Assembly: GCF_001552535.1 (NCBI RefSeq)
Contig: NZ_BCRJ01000094.1
Location: 1-38,941 of the forward strand
DNA length: 38,941 bases
DNA from: Nocardioides jensenii JCM 1364 = NBRC 14755
GTDB taxonomy: Bacteria; Actinomycetota; Actinomycetes; Propionibacteriales; Nocardioidaceae
Reading direction: 5' to 3'
The notes under the pieces were generated by a model that was not told where the DNA came from, did no database searches, and worked only from the letters and a program-made list of their open reading frames with translations. The translations under genes and the position numbers were made by a program. Below are positions 8,282-15,137 of the stretch, piece after piece. How positions within the stretch are numbered: the first letter of the stretch is position 1; the number at the start of each line of letters is the position of its first letter.

Positions 8282-8908
8282 ATGGTGGTCCGGCAAGAGG
8301 CGCACCCGGGATCCGGTGCGGGCCTGCCCCCGGAGGAATTCCGGGTCGCGGTCGAAAGCATGAGCGCGGCACGACTGCGTCCTGAAGTGTTCTGCGAGTC
8401 GATGCCCGCACCGCAGCGCATCGCGCCCTACGCCAGTGCGCTCTCGGCCGACGTCACGGTCGACGACGCCGACATCGGCACCGGGCGCATCATCCTGCTG
8501 CACGACCCGGCGGGCAACGACGCGTGGGCCGGCACCTTCCGCTTCGTGGCCTACGCCCGCGCCGAGATCGACCCCGAGATGGTCACCGATCCCCTGCTGG
8601 GCGAGGTCGGCTGGTCCTGGCTGACCGAGGCACTCCAGGCCCATGGCGCCGAGTTCACGGCGCCGTCGGGCACCGTCACCCGGGTGGCCACCGAGAGCTA
8701 CGGCTCGATGTCCGACGAGGACGCCACCGCTCAGCTCGAGATCCGCGCCTCGTGGACCCCCGTCGGACCCGACAACGGCGACCTCGACGTCTCCGCACAT
8801 GTCGAGGCCTGGGGCGAGCTGCTGTGCACCGCCGTCGGCCTTGAGCCCGTGCCCGAGGGAGTGACCGCGATCCCCAGCCGCCGCGGCCAGCGCGGTCCCG
8901 CCCAGTGA
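8282..8908 (+). CDS. DUF3000 family protein
   Basis: 208-residue cytosolic protein of the actinobacterial DUF3000 family, function unknown. Recognisable segments are RPEVFCESMPAPQRIAPYA near residue 40, GRIILLHDPAGNDAWAGTFR, and LLGEVGWSWLTEAL. ATG at 8282 is taken because it lies exactly where a leaderless transcript from the TAGTGT element would begin. The stop overlaps the rnd start by 4 nt (GTGA), so the two are co-translated. The fixed association with RNase D suggests a shared RNA-related job, but nothing in the sequence shows it. Confidence 0.85.
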   Translation: MVVRQEAHPGSGAGLPPEEFRVAVESMSAARLRPEVFCESMPAPQRIAPYASALSADVTVDDADIGTGRIILLHDPAGNDAWAGTFRFVAYARAEIDPEMVTDPLLGEVGWSWLTEALQAHGAEFTAPSGTVTRVATESYGSMSDEDATAQLEIRASWTPVGPDNGDLDVSAHVEAWGELLCTAVGLEPVPEGVTAIPSRRGQRGPAQ

Positions 8909-10221
8909 GCGACACCGCCGAGACCCCCGACGAAGCCGCCGACGAGACCGCACCGGAGGCCACGCCCGCCCCGCTGCTGACGCTGCGTGACGGGCTTCCC
9001 CCCGTGATCGAGACCGAGGACGCGCTGGCCGAGGTGGTGGCCCGCTTCGCCGCCGGCACCGGCCCGGTCGCGATCGATGCCGAGCGAGCCTCGGGCTACC
9101 GATACTCCGCCCGCGCCTACCTGATCCAGCTGCGCCGCGAGGGCTCCGGCACGGCACTGGTCGACCCGATCGCGTTCGAGAACCTCGACGACCTGCAGAC
9201 CGCGCTCGAGGGCGTGGAGTGGATCCTCCACGCCGCCACCCAGGACCTCGCCTGCCTGGCCGAGGTCGGGCTGCGCCCCTCCTCCCTGTTCGACACCGAG
9301 CTCGCCGGCCGGCTGCTGGGCTACCCCCGGGTCGGCCTGGCCACGCTGGTGGAGACCACCCTGGGCATGTCGCTGCGCAAGGAGCACTCGGCCGCCGACT
9401 GGTCCCGCCGCCCGCTGCCCGACTCCTGGCTCGAGTACGCCGCCCTCGACGTCGAGCCCCTCGTCGAGCTGCGGGCCGTGATGGCCGCCGAGCTCGACGA
9501 GTCGGGCAAGTCCGAGTGGGCACGTCAGGAGTTCGAGCACCTCCTGGACTTCACCCCCGCCAAACGAGCCGAGCCCTGGCGTCGTACGTCACAGCTGCAC
9601 CGGGTCCGGGGACGCCGGGCACTGGCCGCCGTACGTGCCCTGTGGGAGGCCCGCAACGCAATCGCCGAGGAGCGTGACGTCACGCCCGGCCGCGTGCTCC
9701 CCGACTCCGCGATCATCGCGGCCGCCCTCGCGATGCCTGCCGACCGCGCCACCTTGCTGCGCACCCAGGGCTTCCACGGGCGCGGTGCCGACCGCTATGC
9801 GGCCACCTGGGTCAGCGCCCTCGCCGAGGCCCGCGAGATGCCCGAGACCGATCTGCCGCAGCGGGGCCCTCGCGGCGACGGGCCCCCCGTCGCCCGTGCC
9901 TGGGCCGAGAAGGATCCGGTGGCGGCTCGCCGGTTGAGCCGGGCGCGCACCGAGATGACGTCGTTGGCCGAGACCAACCACCTGCCGGTGGAGAACCTGC
10001 TCACCCCCGACACCCTGCGCCGCGTGCTCTGGACACCGCCTGCCACCCGCGACCCGGAGGCGCTCGCGGCCGGCGTCCGCGAGGCCTTGGCCGGTCTCGG
10101 TGCCCGGCAGTGGCAGATCGGCCTGGTGGAGCCGATCCTCACCGAGTCGATCCTGTTGGCCGACGTCGAGCCGCCCGAAGCCGACGACGCCCCCTCGTCC
10201 TCCTCTTCCTCCGACGTCTAG
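8905..10221 (+). CDS. rnd: ribonuclease D
   Basis: 438-residue 3'-5' exoribonuclease of the DEDDy type, which trims tRNA and other stable RNA ends. The exonuclease domain shows AIDAERASGYRYSARAYLIQL with the DxE pair (Asp58, Glu60), HAATQDLACL, DTELAGRLLGYPRVGLATLV, and YAALDVEPLV, where Tyr and Asp complete the site. The second half carries an HRDC-type helical domain (about residues 230-300) and a further C-terminal extension ending in a run of six Ser. The GTG start overlaps the DUF3000 stop. A long perfect-type hairpin begins at its stop codon. Confidence 0.9.
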   Translation: MSDTAETPDEAADETAPEATPAPLLTLRDGLPPVIETEDALAEVVARFAAGTGPVAIDAERASGYRYSARAYLIQLRREGSGTALVDPIAFENLDDLQTALEGVEWILHAATQDLACLAEVGLRPSSLFDTELAGRLLGYPRVGLATLVETTLGMSLRKEHSAADWSRRPLPDSWLEYAALDVEPLVELRAVMAAELDESGKSEWARQEFEHLLDFTPAKRAEPWRRTSQLHRVRGRRALAAVRALWEARNAIAEERDVTPGRVLPDSAIIAAALAMPADRATLLRTQGFHGRGADRYAATWVSALAEAREMPETDLPQRGPRGDGPPVARAWAEKDPVAARRLSRARTEMTSLAETNHLPVENLLTPDTLRRVLWTPPATRDPEALAAGVREALAGLGARQWQIGLVEPILTESILLADVEPPEADDAPSSSSSSDV

Positions 10222-10279
10222 TCGGCAACGGCGCGACCCCCTCGGATTCACGTTCCGAGGGGGTCGTGTCGTTGCCGAC
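10221..10279. terminator. long bidirectional hairpin after rnd
   Basis: A 26-bp stem with only two mismatches: 10221-10246 pairs with 10254-10279 around a 7-nt loop. The inner 13 bp (CGACCCCCTCGGA) are perfect, as are the outer 10. It begins at the last base of the rnd stop and ends 7 nt before the stop of the opposing gene, so it should stop both transcripts despite lacking a U-tract. Confidence 0.8.
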
Positions 10280-10286
10280 GATCGGT

Positions 10287-11618
10287 TCAGCCGGTGGGTG
10301 TCGCCGACGGCTCTTGCTGGTTCTCCAGGACTGGCTTGGAGGCCTCGTCGATGGCGTCGGTCAGATCCTCGAGATCGAGCAGGCGGTTGTAGAACATCTT
10401 GTAGAGCGGGGCGTGCACGGCCTTCTCCAGGTCACTCCAGGAGTCGAGCAGCGGCGGCTGGACGATGTCGCGCACGGTGCGGTTGAACACCTCGGCGTGC
10501 GCCGGCAACTGGTCGGGCTGCAGGAAGGCCTTGTCCTCGGCGACCTCGTTGTTCGAGGGCACCAGGTAGCCGGCCTCGGCGACCCGCTCGACCGACTCGG
10601 TCGAGATGGTGTCGACCAGGAACTCGGCCGCCGCAGACACGCTGGCCGGCTGGGCACTGATGCACAGGCCGCTCACGTCACCCACGGTCGTCCCGGTGTC
10701 GAGCATCGGCATCGGCATCACGTCGAAGCTCAGACTGGGCGTCTTGCGCAACTCGGGGACCAGGGTCCGGTAGCCCGCGATCATGCCGAGCTTGCCCTTC
10801 TTGAACCGGTCCAGCGCCGACTCCTTGCGCAGCTGGCGCGGCGTCAGCGTCAGCTTGTCGGTGCGCAGGATGTCCATGGTGCGCAGCAGGGCCCCGCGTG
10901 AGGACTCCTCCGAGAGAGTGAGCGTGGTGGGTTGGCGCTGGTCGTCGAAGAGCTGGCCCCCACCGGAGTAGACGAACGGCGCGATGCCCTCCAGGGTCGG
11001 CTCGATGTAGACGCCCTTGGCGCCGGGGCGGTTCGAGGCGAACTCCGCGGCCGCGTTGAACTGGTCGAGGGTCCACGCGGCGTGAGAGGCAGGCGAGTCG
11101 AGACCCTGCTCCTTCATCGCCTCCCAGTCGATCAGGTTGGTGTTGTAGTACATGACCATCGGCGAGACGCCGTACGGCATGCACTGCAGGCGCCGGTCGA
11201 TCGCGAACGCGTCGACCGCGTCACGCTTGTAGAAGTCGCCGAAGTCGACGCCACGCGAGTCCAGGAGCTCCTCGACCGGCTGGTTGAGGCCCTGTTTCGA
11301 CACCTCCGCCAGGTCGCGCTGCGAGAGCAGGTAGACGTCCGGCGGGTTCTTCGCCTGGAGGCGGTCGATCACCTCGTCGGCGTCCTTGGCGGGCTCGAGG
11401 GTGACCTTGGTGGTCGGGTGCTCCTTGTTGAACTGGTCGACCGTCGACTGCATCGCGGCGACCTCTTCGTCGGGTCCGTAGGCCATGAAGGTCAGCTTGA
11501 TCGGCTTCTTCACCGTGCCGATCGGATCCGCCTGGGGCTCGCCGGTGTCCGAGTCACATGCCCCCGCAAACAGTGCCAACAGGACCGCGCCACACGCCAT
11601 CGCCGCACGAGTCTTCAC
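10287..11618 (-). CDS. ABC-type extracellular solute-binding lipoprotein
   Basis: 443-residue family 1 solute-binding protein. A signal peptide ends at Cys21 (FAGAC, a slightly weak lipobox). The mature domain has the family's KLTFMAYGPDEEVAAMQSTVDQFNKEHP opening strand region, VYLLSQRDLAEVSKQG, YGVSPMVMYYNTNL, and a late AEFLVDTISTESVERVAEAGYLVPSN. These usually bind sugars or polyols for an ABC importer, but no permease or ATPase lies nearby, so the partner must be encoded elsewhere or the protein may be a sensor. The start is GTG at 11618 with AGGAAAGGG upstream. The gene is convergent with rnd. Confidence 0.85.
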   Translation of the reverse strand: MKTRAAMACGAVLLALFAGACDSDTGEPQADPIGTVKKPIKLTFMAYGPDEEVAAMQSTVDQFNKEHPTTKVTLEPAKDADEVIDRLQAKNPPDVYLLSQRDLAEVSKQGLNQPVEELLDSRGVDFGDFYKRDAVDAFAIDRRLQCMPYGVSPMVMYYNTNLIDWEAMKEQGLDSPASHAAWTLDQFNAAAEFASNRPGAKGVYIEPTLEGIAPFVYSGGGQLFDDQRQPTTLTLSEESSRGALLRTMDILRTDKLTLTPRQLRKESALDRFKKGKLGMIAGYRTLVPELRKTPSLSFDVMPMPMLDTGTTVGDVSGLCISAQPASVSAAAEFLVDTISTESVERVAEAGYLVPSNNEVAEDKAFLQPDQLPAHAEVFNRTVRDIVQPPLLDSWSDLEKAVHAPLYKMFYNRLLDLEDLTDAIDEASKPVLENQQEPSATPTG

Positions 11619-11706
11619 GCCCGAACGCCCTTTCCTCGCCGCTTCATGTCAACCCACGATATCGGGACACACCGAGGACGCGACGTCCAGCACTCGATGT
11701 GACCCC

Positions 11707-11712
11707 TACGCT
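11707..11712 (+). promoter_or_regulatory. -10 element for leaderless lipoprotein transcript
   Basis: TACGCT followed by 6 nt and the ATG at 11719, with no Shine-Dalgarno. This indicates a leaderless transcript. Confidence 0.5.
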
Positions 11713-11718
11713 GACGCC

Positions 11719-12495
11719 ATGGCATCCCTTCCCCGCCCGCTCCTCGGGCTCTCCGCGGGCCTGCTGGCCGTGACTGTTCTCACCTCGTGCGGTTCGGACG
11801 CCTCGAACGACGACACGAACGCCTCCGACCCGTCGGAGTCCACGTCGATCGAGGCCAGCGACTCGCCCAGCTCGGCGGATCCCACCGCCTCGGCTCCGAC
11901 GGCCACCGACCCGGTGCCGGTGACCTCGGCTCCCCCGAGCTCCTCGTCGGTCGACCCCAGCAACCCCGTCGACGGGCTCTTCCTCACCGCCGAGGAGATG
12001 CCCGGCCTCAACGACCAGACGGTCTGGACCGACGCCGGCACCGAGCCCGAGGGAACGACGCCCTTCGGTGACTGTGCGAAGTTCTCCCTGGTCGACTCAG
12101 GGGCCGACGCCGCATCGGTGCGCAACTTCACGGCGGCGGGCTCACAGCGAGCGGCCCAGCTGATCGCGACCTTCGCCGACGCGAAGTCCGCCTGGCGGGT
12201 CGAGCAGGTGCTGCGCGGCTGGCACCGTGACTGCGCAAAGCAGCTCGACGCCGACGTCGAGAAGGTCAACCCGATCCTGCCGGCGACGGTCGGCACGGGC
12301 AAGGCGTTCACCTACCTGCTGCAGTTCGGCAAGGCTGACGCCGAGGAGCACCACTTCAACGGCGTCGCGGTGAACCGGCTCGGCGCCACGATCTCGATCG
12401 TGCTGATCGACAACGCCGGCCAGGACTACAACTACGACGTCGGCCAGGAGCCGGCCCAGCAGGCAGCGCGCGCGGTCGCCGACAAGCTCGGTTGA
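11719..12495 (+). CDS. lipoprotein with possible PknH-like sensor domain
   Basis: 258-residue lipoprotein. The signal peptide ends at LTSC (Cys24). A long low-complexity linker rich in Ser, Thr, Asp and Pro (about residues 25-85) tethers a globular domain with two widely spaced Cys (FGDCAKF and HRDCAKQ) that could form a disulfide. The domain resembles the extracellular sensor-like domain attached to mycobacterial PknH and to stand-alone actinobacterial lipoproteins; this match is from general pattern, not alignment. ATG at 11719 follows a TACGCT hexamer by 6 nt. It is divergent from the solute-binding protein gene across 100 nt. Ligand unknown. Confidence 0.75.
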   Translation: MASLPRPLLGLSAGLLAVTVLTSCGSDASNDDTNASDPSESTSIEASDSPSSADPTASAPTATDPVPVTSAPPSSSSVDPSNPVDGLFLTAEEMPGLNDQTVWTDAGTEPEGTTPFGDCAKFSLVDSGADAASVRNFTAAGSQRAAQLIATFADAKSAWRVEQVLRGWHRDCAKQLDADVEKVNPILPATVGTGKAFTYLLQFGKADAEEHHFNGVAVNRLGATISIVLIDNAGQDYNYDVGQEPAQQAARAVADKLG

Positions 12496-12503
12496 TCGCT
12501 GCT

Positions 12504-12578
12504 TGCCCGGGCCCTGTCTGCCCGGGCCCTGTCTGCCCGGGCCCTGTCTGCCCGGGCCCTGTCTGCCCGGGCGCTGTC
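12504..12578. repeat. 15-bp tandem repeat, 5 copies
   Basis: Unit TGCCCGGGCCCTGTC repeated five times, the last with one change. It begins 9 nt after the lipoprotein stop codon. Each unit holds a self-complementary CCCGGG/GGGCCC core. Confidence 0.95.
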
Positions 12579-12620
12579 TGTCGGGCTCGTTCTGAAGGTG
12601 CCGAGTGGATGGGCTCAGGT

Positions 12621-12661
12621 GAGCCCACGTGAGCCCATTGACCCATTGAGCCCACGTGAGC
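12621..12661. repeat. 14-bp direct repeat pair
   Basis: GAGCCCACGTGAGC occurs at 12621-12634 and 12648-12661, separated by a CCCATTGACCCATTG segment that is itself a short duplication. The repeat contains the palindrome CACGTG. Confidence 0.8.
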
Positions 12662-12669
12662 ACGGTCTG

Positions 12670-12705
12670 CTGGGTCTGCTGGACCAATTGGTCCAGCAGA
12701 CCCAG
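12670..12705. terminator. 36-bp perfect palindrome
   Basis: Each 18-nt arm (CTGGGTCTGCTGGACCAA and its exact complement) meets at a central AATT with no spacer. It sits between convergent genes and probably folds in RNA as a terminator hairpin with an AATT loop. It could equally be a protein-binding dyad. Confidence 0.7.
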
Positions 12706-12780
12706 TCCGCAAGCAGCACTGGTTGCAAGGGGCCCGCGGACCGTGTCGCAGGCGACCCGCTCGACATCTCAGAGCCGCCG

Positions 12781-12860
12781 TTCACCCGTTCACCCGGTCA
12801 CCCGTTCACCCAGTCACCCGTTCACCCGGTCACCGGTTCAGGCGGTCAGGCGTTCAGGCG
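12781..12860. repeat. 8-bp tandem repeat, 10 units, running into the reductase 3' end
   Basis: Ten consecutive octamers of the pattern (T/G)TCACCCG, drifting to (T/G)TCAGGCG in the last three. The final two units include the stop codon and last codons of the aldo/keto reductase gene. The remainder of the 12579-12780 interval outside the listed repeats holds nothing I recognise. Confidence 0.9.
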
Positions 12861-13709
12861 GGTGACCTCGTCGGCGCTCAACTCGAGGTGGGTCGCCTCG
12901 GCCGTGTCGCGGATCGACTCCGGCCGGCTGGCTCCCGGGATCGGGATGATGCTCGGCGAACGAGCCAGCAGCCAGGCGATGCAGGCCTGCTGGGGACTCA
13001 CCCCGTGGGCCTCCCCCACCTCGGCGAAGGCCGCGAAGTCGTCGGCCAGGTCGGCGGCGTGCCGCATGCCTCCCAACGGACTCCAGGGCAGGAACGCCAG
13101 CCCGAGCTCCTCGCAGAGGTCGAGCTCGGGCTCACTGCTGCGGAAGCTCGGGCTGAACTGGTTCTGTACCGCGACCAGCGCGTCACCGAGGATGCCGTGG
13201 GCCTCCCGGATCTGATCGGGATTCGCGTTGGAGAGCCCCACGCGCTGCACCAACCCCTCGTCGTACAACTCCTTGAAGGCGCCGATCGTCTCGGCGTAGG
13301 GCACGGACGGGTCGGGACGGTGGTGCTGGTAGAGGTCGATCGACTCGACGCCGAGACGCTTGAGCGAGCCCTGCACGGCCTCCCGGATCCACTCAGGGCG
13401 CCCGTCGACCGGCCATTCGGCGCCCTCGCGACGGATGCCGCCCTTGGTCGCGACGAGCACCTCGGGTGAGCCGGCCGCGCGCAGGGCCTCGGCGACCAGC
13501 TCCTCGTTGTGGCCCAGGCCCGGTCCGTCGGGCGCGTAGCAGTCGGCGGTGTCGATGAACGTCACGCCGACCTCGAGCGCCGCGTGCACGGTGGCGATGG
13601 CCTCGTCGCGCGGCGGCAGCTCGCCGGTGGCGAACCTGTTGCGCGACAACGGCATGCCGCCGAGTCCGATGGCACTGACGGTGCGGTCGCCGAGCTCTCG
13701 TGTCTTCAT
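12846..13709 (-). CDS. aldo/keto reductase
   Basis: 287-residue NADPH-dependent TIM-barrel reductase. The catalytic tetrad is visible: Asp53 and Tyr58 in FIDTADCYAPDG, Lys89 in VLVATKGG, and His130 in DLYQHHRPDP. The cofactor-binding end IIPIPGASRPESIRD is also present. The physiological substrate cannot be read from sequence. ATG at 13709 is preceded, 7 nt upstream, by the hexamer TAACGT and by no ribosome site, so a leaderless mRNA is likely. The last two codons and stop are made of the octamer repeat that continues downstream, so the C-terminus is open to length change by slippage. Confidence 0.9.
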   Translation of the reverse strand: MKTRELGDRTVSAIGLGGMPLSRNRFATGELPPRDEAIATVHAALEVGVTFIDTADCYAPDGPGLGHNEELVAEALRAAGSPEVLVATKGGIRREGAEWPVDGRPEWIREAVQGSLKRLGVESIDLYQHHRPDPSVPYAETIGAFKELYDEGLVQRVGLSNANPDQIREAHGILGDALVAVQNQFSPSFRSSEPELDLCEELGLAFLPWSPLGGMRHAADLADDFAAFAEVGEAHGVSPQQACIAWLLARSPSIIPIPGASRPESIRDTAEATHLELSADEVTRLNA

Positions 13710-13716
13710 GTTCCTG

Positions 13717-13722
13717 ACGTTA
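13717..13722 (-). promoter_or_regulatory. -10 element for leaderless aldo/keto reductase transcript
   Basis: Minus-strand TAACGT lies 7 nt before the ATG at 13709. It straddles the start of a 33-bp direct repeat. Confidence 0.45.
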
Positions 13723-13784
13723 CCGAGACCCGGGGAACCCGTCGATCGTCCGTTACCGAGACCCGTTGAACCCGTCGATCGTCG
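13719..13784. repeat. 33-bp direct repeat, 2 copies
   Basis: GTTACCGAGACCC plus GAACCCGTCGATCGTC is repeated head to tail at 13719-13751 and 13752-13784 with three mismatches. It lies between the reductase promoter and the PemK-like gene. The GAACCCGTCGA portion resembles the short interspersed repeats seen inside hrpA. Confidence 0.85.
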
Positions 13785-13804
13785 CGCCGGGCCGAGCGGC
13801 CGTC

Positions 13805-14188
13805 TCAGCCGAGGTCGACGTACTCCCGGGAAGCCTCGACGACGCGCTCGAAGATCTGCCGGTCCAGGGCAGCACCCTCGCGGCGGAGGTCACCGTCAGG
13901 GAGGCGGAGCAGCCGGTTCAGGCGGACCTCGCTGGGGCGCCCGTCCCGGTCCCAGCCGCCCGATCCGACGTCCATCCAGAAGCGACCCTCCTCGGCCTCC
14001 TGGGCCTCGTCGCGGTCGTGGTCCTTGGAGGTGAGCTGCAGGGCGAGCCAGGTGTCGCCGTCCTTGGCGAGCAGCACGACCGGGCGGTCCTTGCCCTGGC
14101 TGGCGTCCTCCTCGTAGGGGACCCACGCCCACACCACCTCGCCGGGGTCGGGCTCGCCGTTCTCGATCGGTGCGTACGTCGCGTCCAT
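13805..14188 (-). CDS. PemK/MazF-like protein (orphan toxin-family)
   Basis: 127-residue protein with the PemK/MazF core: GEVVWAWVPYEED then QGKDRPVVLLAKDG, followed by a strand LALQLTSKDHD. Classical members are endoribonuclease toxins, but this actinobacterial subgroup, with a longer acidic middle and a C-terminal helix, is usually found alone, and here no antitoxin-sized gene adjoins it. Toxicity is therefore doubtful. ATG at 14188 follows TAGGGT by 6 nt, so leaderless. A repeat related to those in hrpA lies just upstream. Confidence 0.75.
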   Translation of the reverse strand: MDATYAPIENGEPDPGEVVWAWVPYEEDASQGKDRPVVLLAKDGDTWLALQLTSKDHDRDEAQEAEEGRFWMDVGSGGWDRDGRPSEVRLNRLLRLPDGDLRREGAALDRQIFERVVEASREYVDLG

Positions 14189-14194
14189 GGAGCG

Positions 14195-14200
14195 ACCCTA
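14195..14200 (-). promoter_or_regulatory. -10 element for leaderless PemK-like transcript
   Basis: Minus-strand TAGGGT lies 6 nt before the ATG at 14188. No Shine-Dalgarno. Confidence 0.5.
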
Positions 14201-14216
14201 GCTTCCCGGCGCCGGT

Positions 14217-14252
14217 GGTTTCGGGACGCTCGTTCCTCGCTCCTCGACCACC
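14217..14252. repeat. diverged interspersed repeat copy
   Basis: Begins GGTTTCGGGACGCTCG and ends CTCCTCGACCACC. It shares both ends and the central GCTCG with the repeat at 18378-18416 inside hrpA. It is an imperfect inverted structure of the short interspersed type. Confidence 0.7.
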
Positions 14253-14302
14253 GATTTCTCCCGGTGACCGGCGAAGTTGCCGCGGGCGGTTGAAGCGCCG
14301 AT

Positions 14303-14308
14303 TACAAT
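14303..14308 (+). promoter_or_regulatory. -10 element of the structured RNA
   Basis: TACAAT is a near-consensus -10, 5 nt before the predicted RNA 5' end at 14314. A possible TTGCCG -35 at 14277-14282 is 20 nt away, longer than ideal; TTGAAG at 14290 is too close. Confidence 0.5.
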
Positions 14309-14313
14309 GTGAC

Positions 14314-14402
14314 GAGTACGCCGGACCGCGGCAGCCCCGGGTCCCAAAATTAGCCGCTACGAGCGGCCACGCGCCGTGAGGCGCTCCCGGTCCGGCGTAC
14401 TC
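14314..14402 (+). ncRNA. candidate structured small RNA
   Basis: About 89 nt closed by a perfect 15-bp stem: GAGTACGCCGGACCG (14314-14328) with its exact complement at 14388-14402. Inside are two perfect hairpins, GCCGCT-ACG-AGCGGC (14353-14367) and GCGCC-GTGA-GGCGC (14371-14384) with a GNRA-type GTGA loop, and an unpaired AAAATTA stretch. A -10 sits at the right distance upstream, and the 3' side continues AATCTTTGTT. No reading frame uses it. It is not a tRNA, and lacks the SRP RNA and 6C signatures I know. The strand is chosen from the promoter; on the minus strand it would lie just downstream of the next gene and could act as an elaborate terminator. Confidence 0.6.
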
Positions 14403-14427
14403 AATCTTTGTTCGGACTGCCGAGACT

Positions 14428-15015
14428 TCAGGCCAGCCCGACGGCCAGTTCCTGGTGGGCCGCGGTCTCCAACTGCTCGGAGAGCACGAGCATCGGCCGG
14501 GCATCGGCACTGTGCAGGTGGGCGCGCCCGACCGAGATCACCCGCGCGAAGGCTGCCGCGCGCAGGAGCACGTCGGCGAACGCGCTCTCGGAGATGCCGG
14601 TCAGCACGGTGTCGATCATCGTGCGGACCTGGTCGGGCCCGGGCGGGTCAGCCACCCCGGCGACGACGCGGGCCACCTGGGCGGTGGCACGGCCGGCCTC
14701 GAACTGCGCCGCGGCCAACTGCGGTGAGGCATGCACCCAGGCGCGCAGGACGTAGAGCCGCCACAGACAGCCCGCCAGTGAGTCGGCCGGTGCCCCCGAC
14801 CAGAGGTCGGCCAGCGTCTCGAGCCCCTCGACCTCGGCCAGGTGCAACAGTCGCCCGGCAACCTCACGGTCGTCACTGTCATGCGCGCCACGCACCAGCA
14901 GCTGTGCGGCTCGCTCGGCTGCCTCGGAGACCAGCGCCGGATCAGCACCGCCCACCAGCCCGTCGAAGAAGTCGGAGGTCTGCATGCTCGGACGGTGGTG
15001 CGGTCGTTCGGTCAC
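14428..15015 (-). CDS. conserved helical protein of unknown function
   Basis: 195-residue, Ala/Leu-rich, apparently all-helical soluble protein. I do not recognise a family. Visible segments are SDFFDGLVGGADPALVSEAA at the start, LYVLRAWVHASPQ, and a C-terminal SEQLETAAHQELAVGLA. GTG at 15015 is chosen because TACTGT ends 6 nt before it, the leaderless spacing seen in several neighbours; an ATG at 14985 just before the QTSDFFDGL segment is a fair alternative. It follows hrpA on the same strand, 122 nt downstream of its stop, with its own promoter. Confidence 0.7.
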   Translation of the reverse strand: MTERPHHRPSMQTSDFFDGLVGGADPALVSEAAERAAQLLVRGAHDSDDREVAGRLLHLAEVEGLETLADLWSGAPADSLAGCLWRLYVLRAWVHASPQLAAAQFEAGRATAQVARVVAGVADPPGPDQVRTMIDTVLTGISESAFADVLLRAAAFARVISVGRAHLHSADARPMLVLSEQLETAAHQELAVGLA

Positions 15016-15021
15016 CACGCC

Positions 15022-15027
15022 ACAGTA
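15022..15027 (-). promoter_or_regulatory. -10 element for leaderless transcript of the 195-aa protein
   Basis: Minus-strand TACTGT lies 6 nt before GTG at 15015. Confidence 0.45.
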
Positions 15028-15137
15028 CTCAGCGGGGGTGCGGGTCGCGGGGCTCGGCCCTTGAGCGGTGCCGTGGTGGCTGGCGCGGCGTCACAACGCG
15101 TGTGGAGCGACCGTGACCCCGGGTGGCAAACGGAAAG

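Noticed and set aside
12356..12712. Minus-strand frame encoding repeated PGQTG peptide
   Set aside because: It is only a reading of the 15-bp tandem repeat, with no ribosome site and no conserved sequence.
14314..14402. tRNA or SRP RNA gene
   Set aside because: A 15-bp closing stem and absence of T-arm, anticodon arm or SRP GGAAG-type motif rule these out on inspection.
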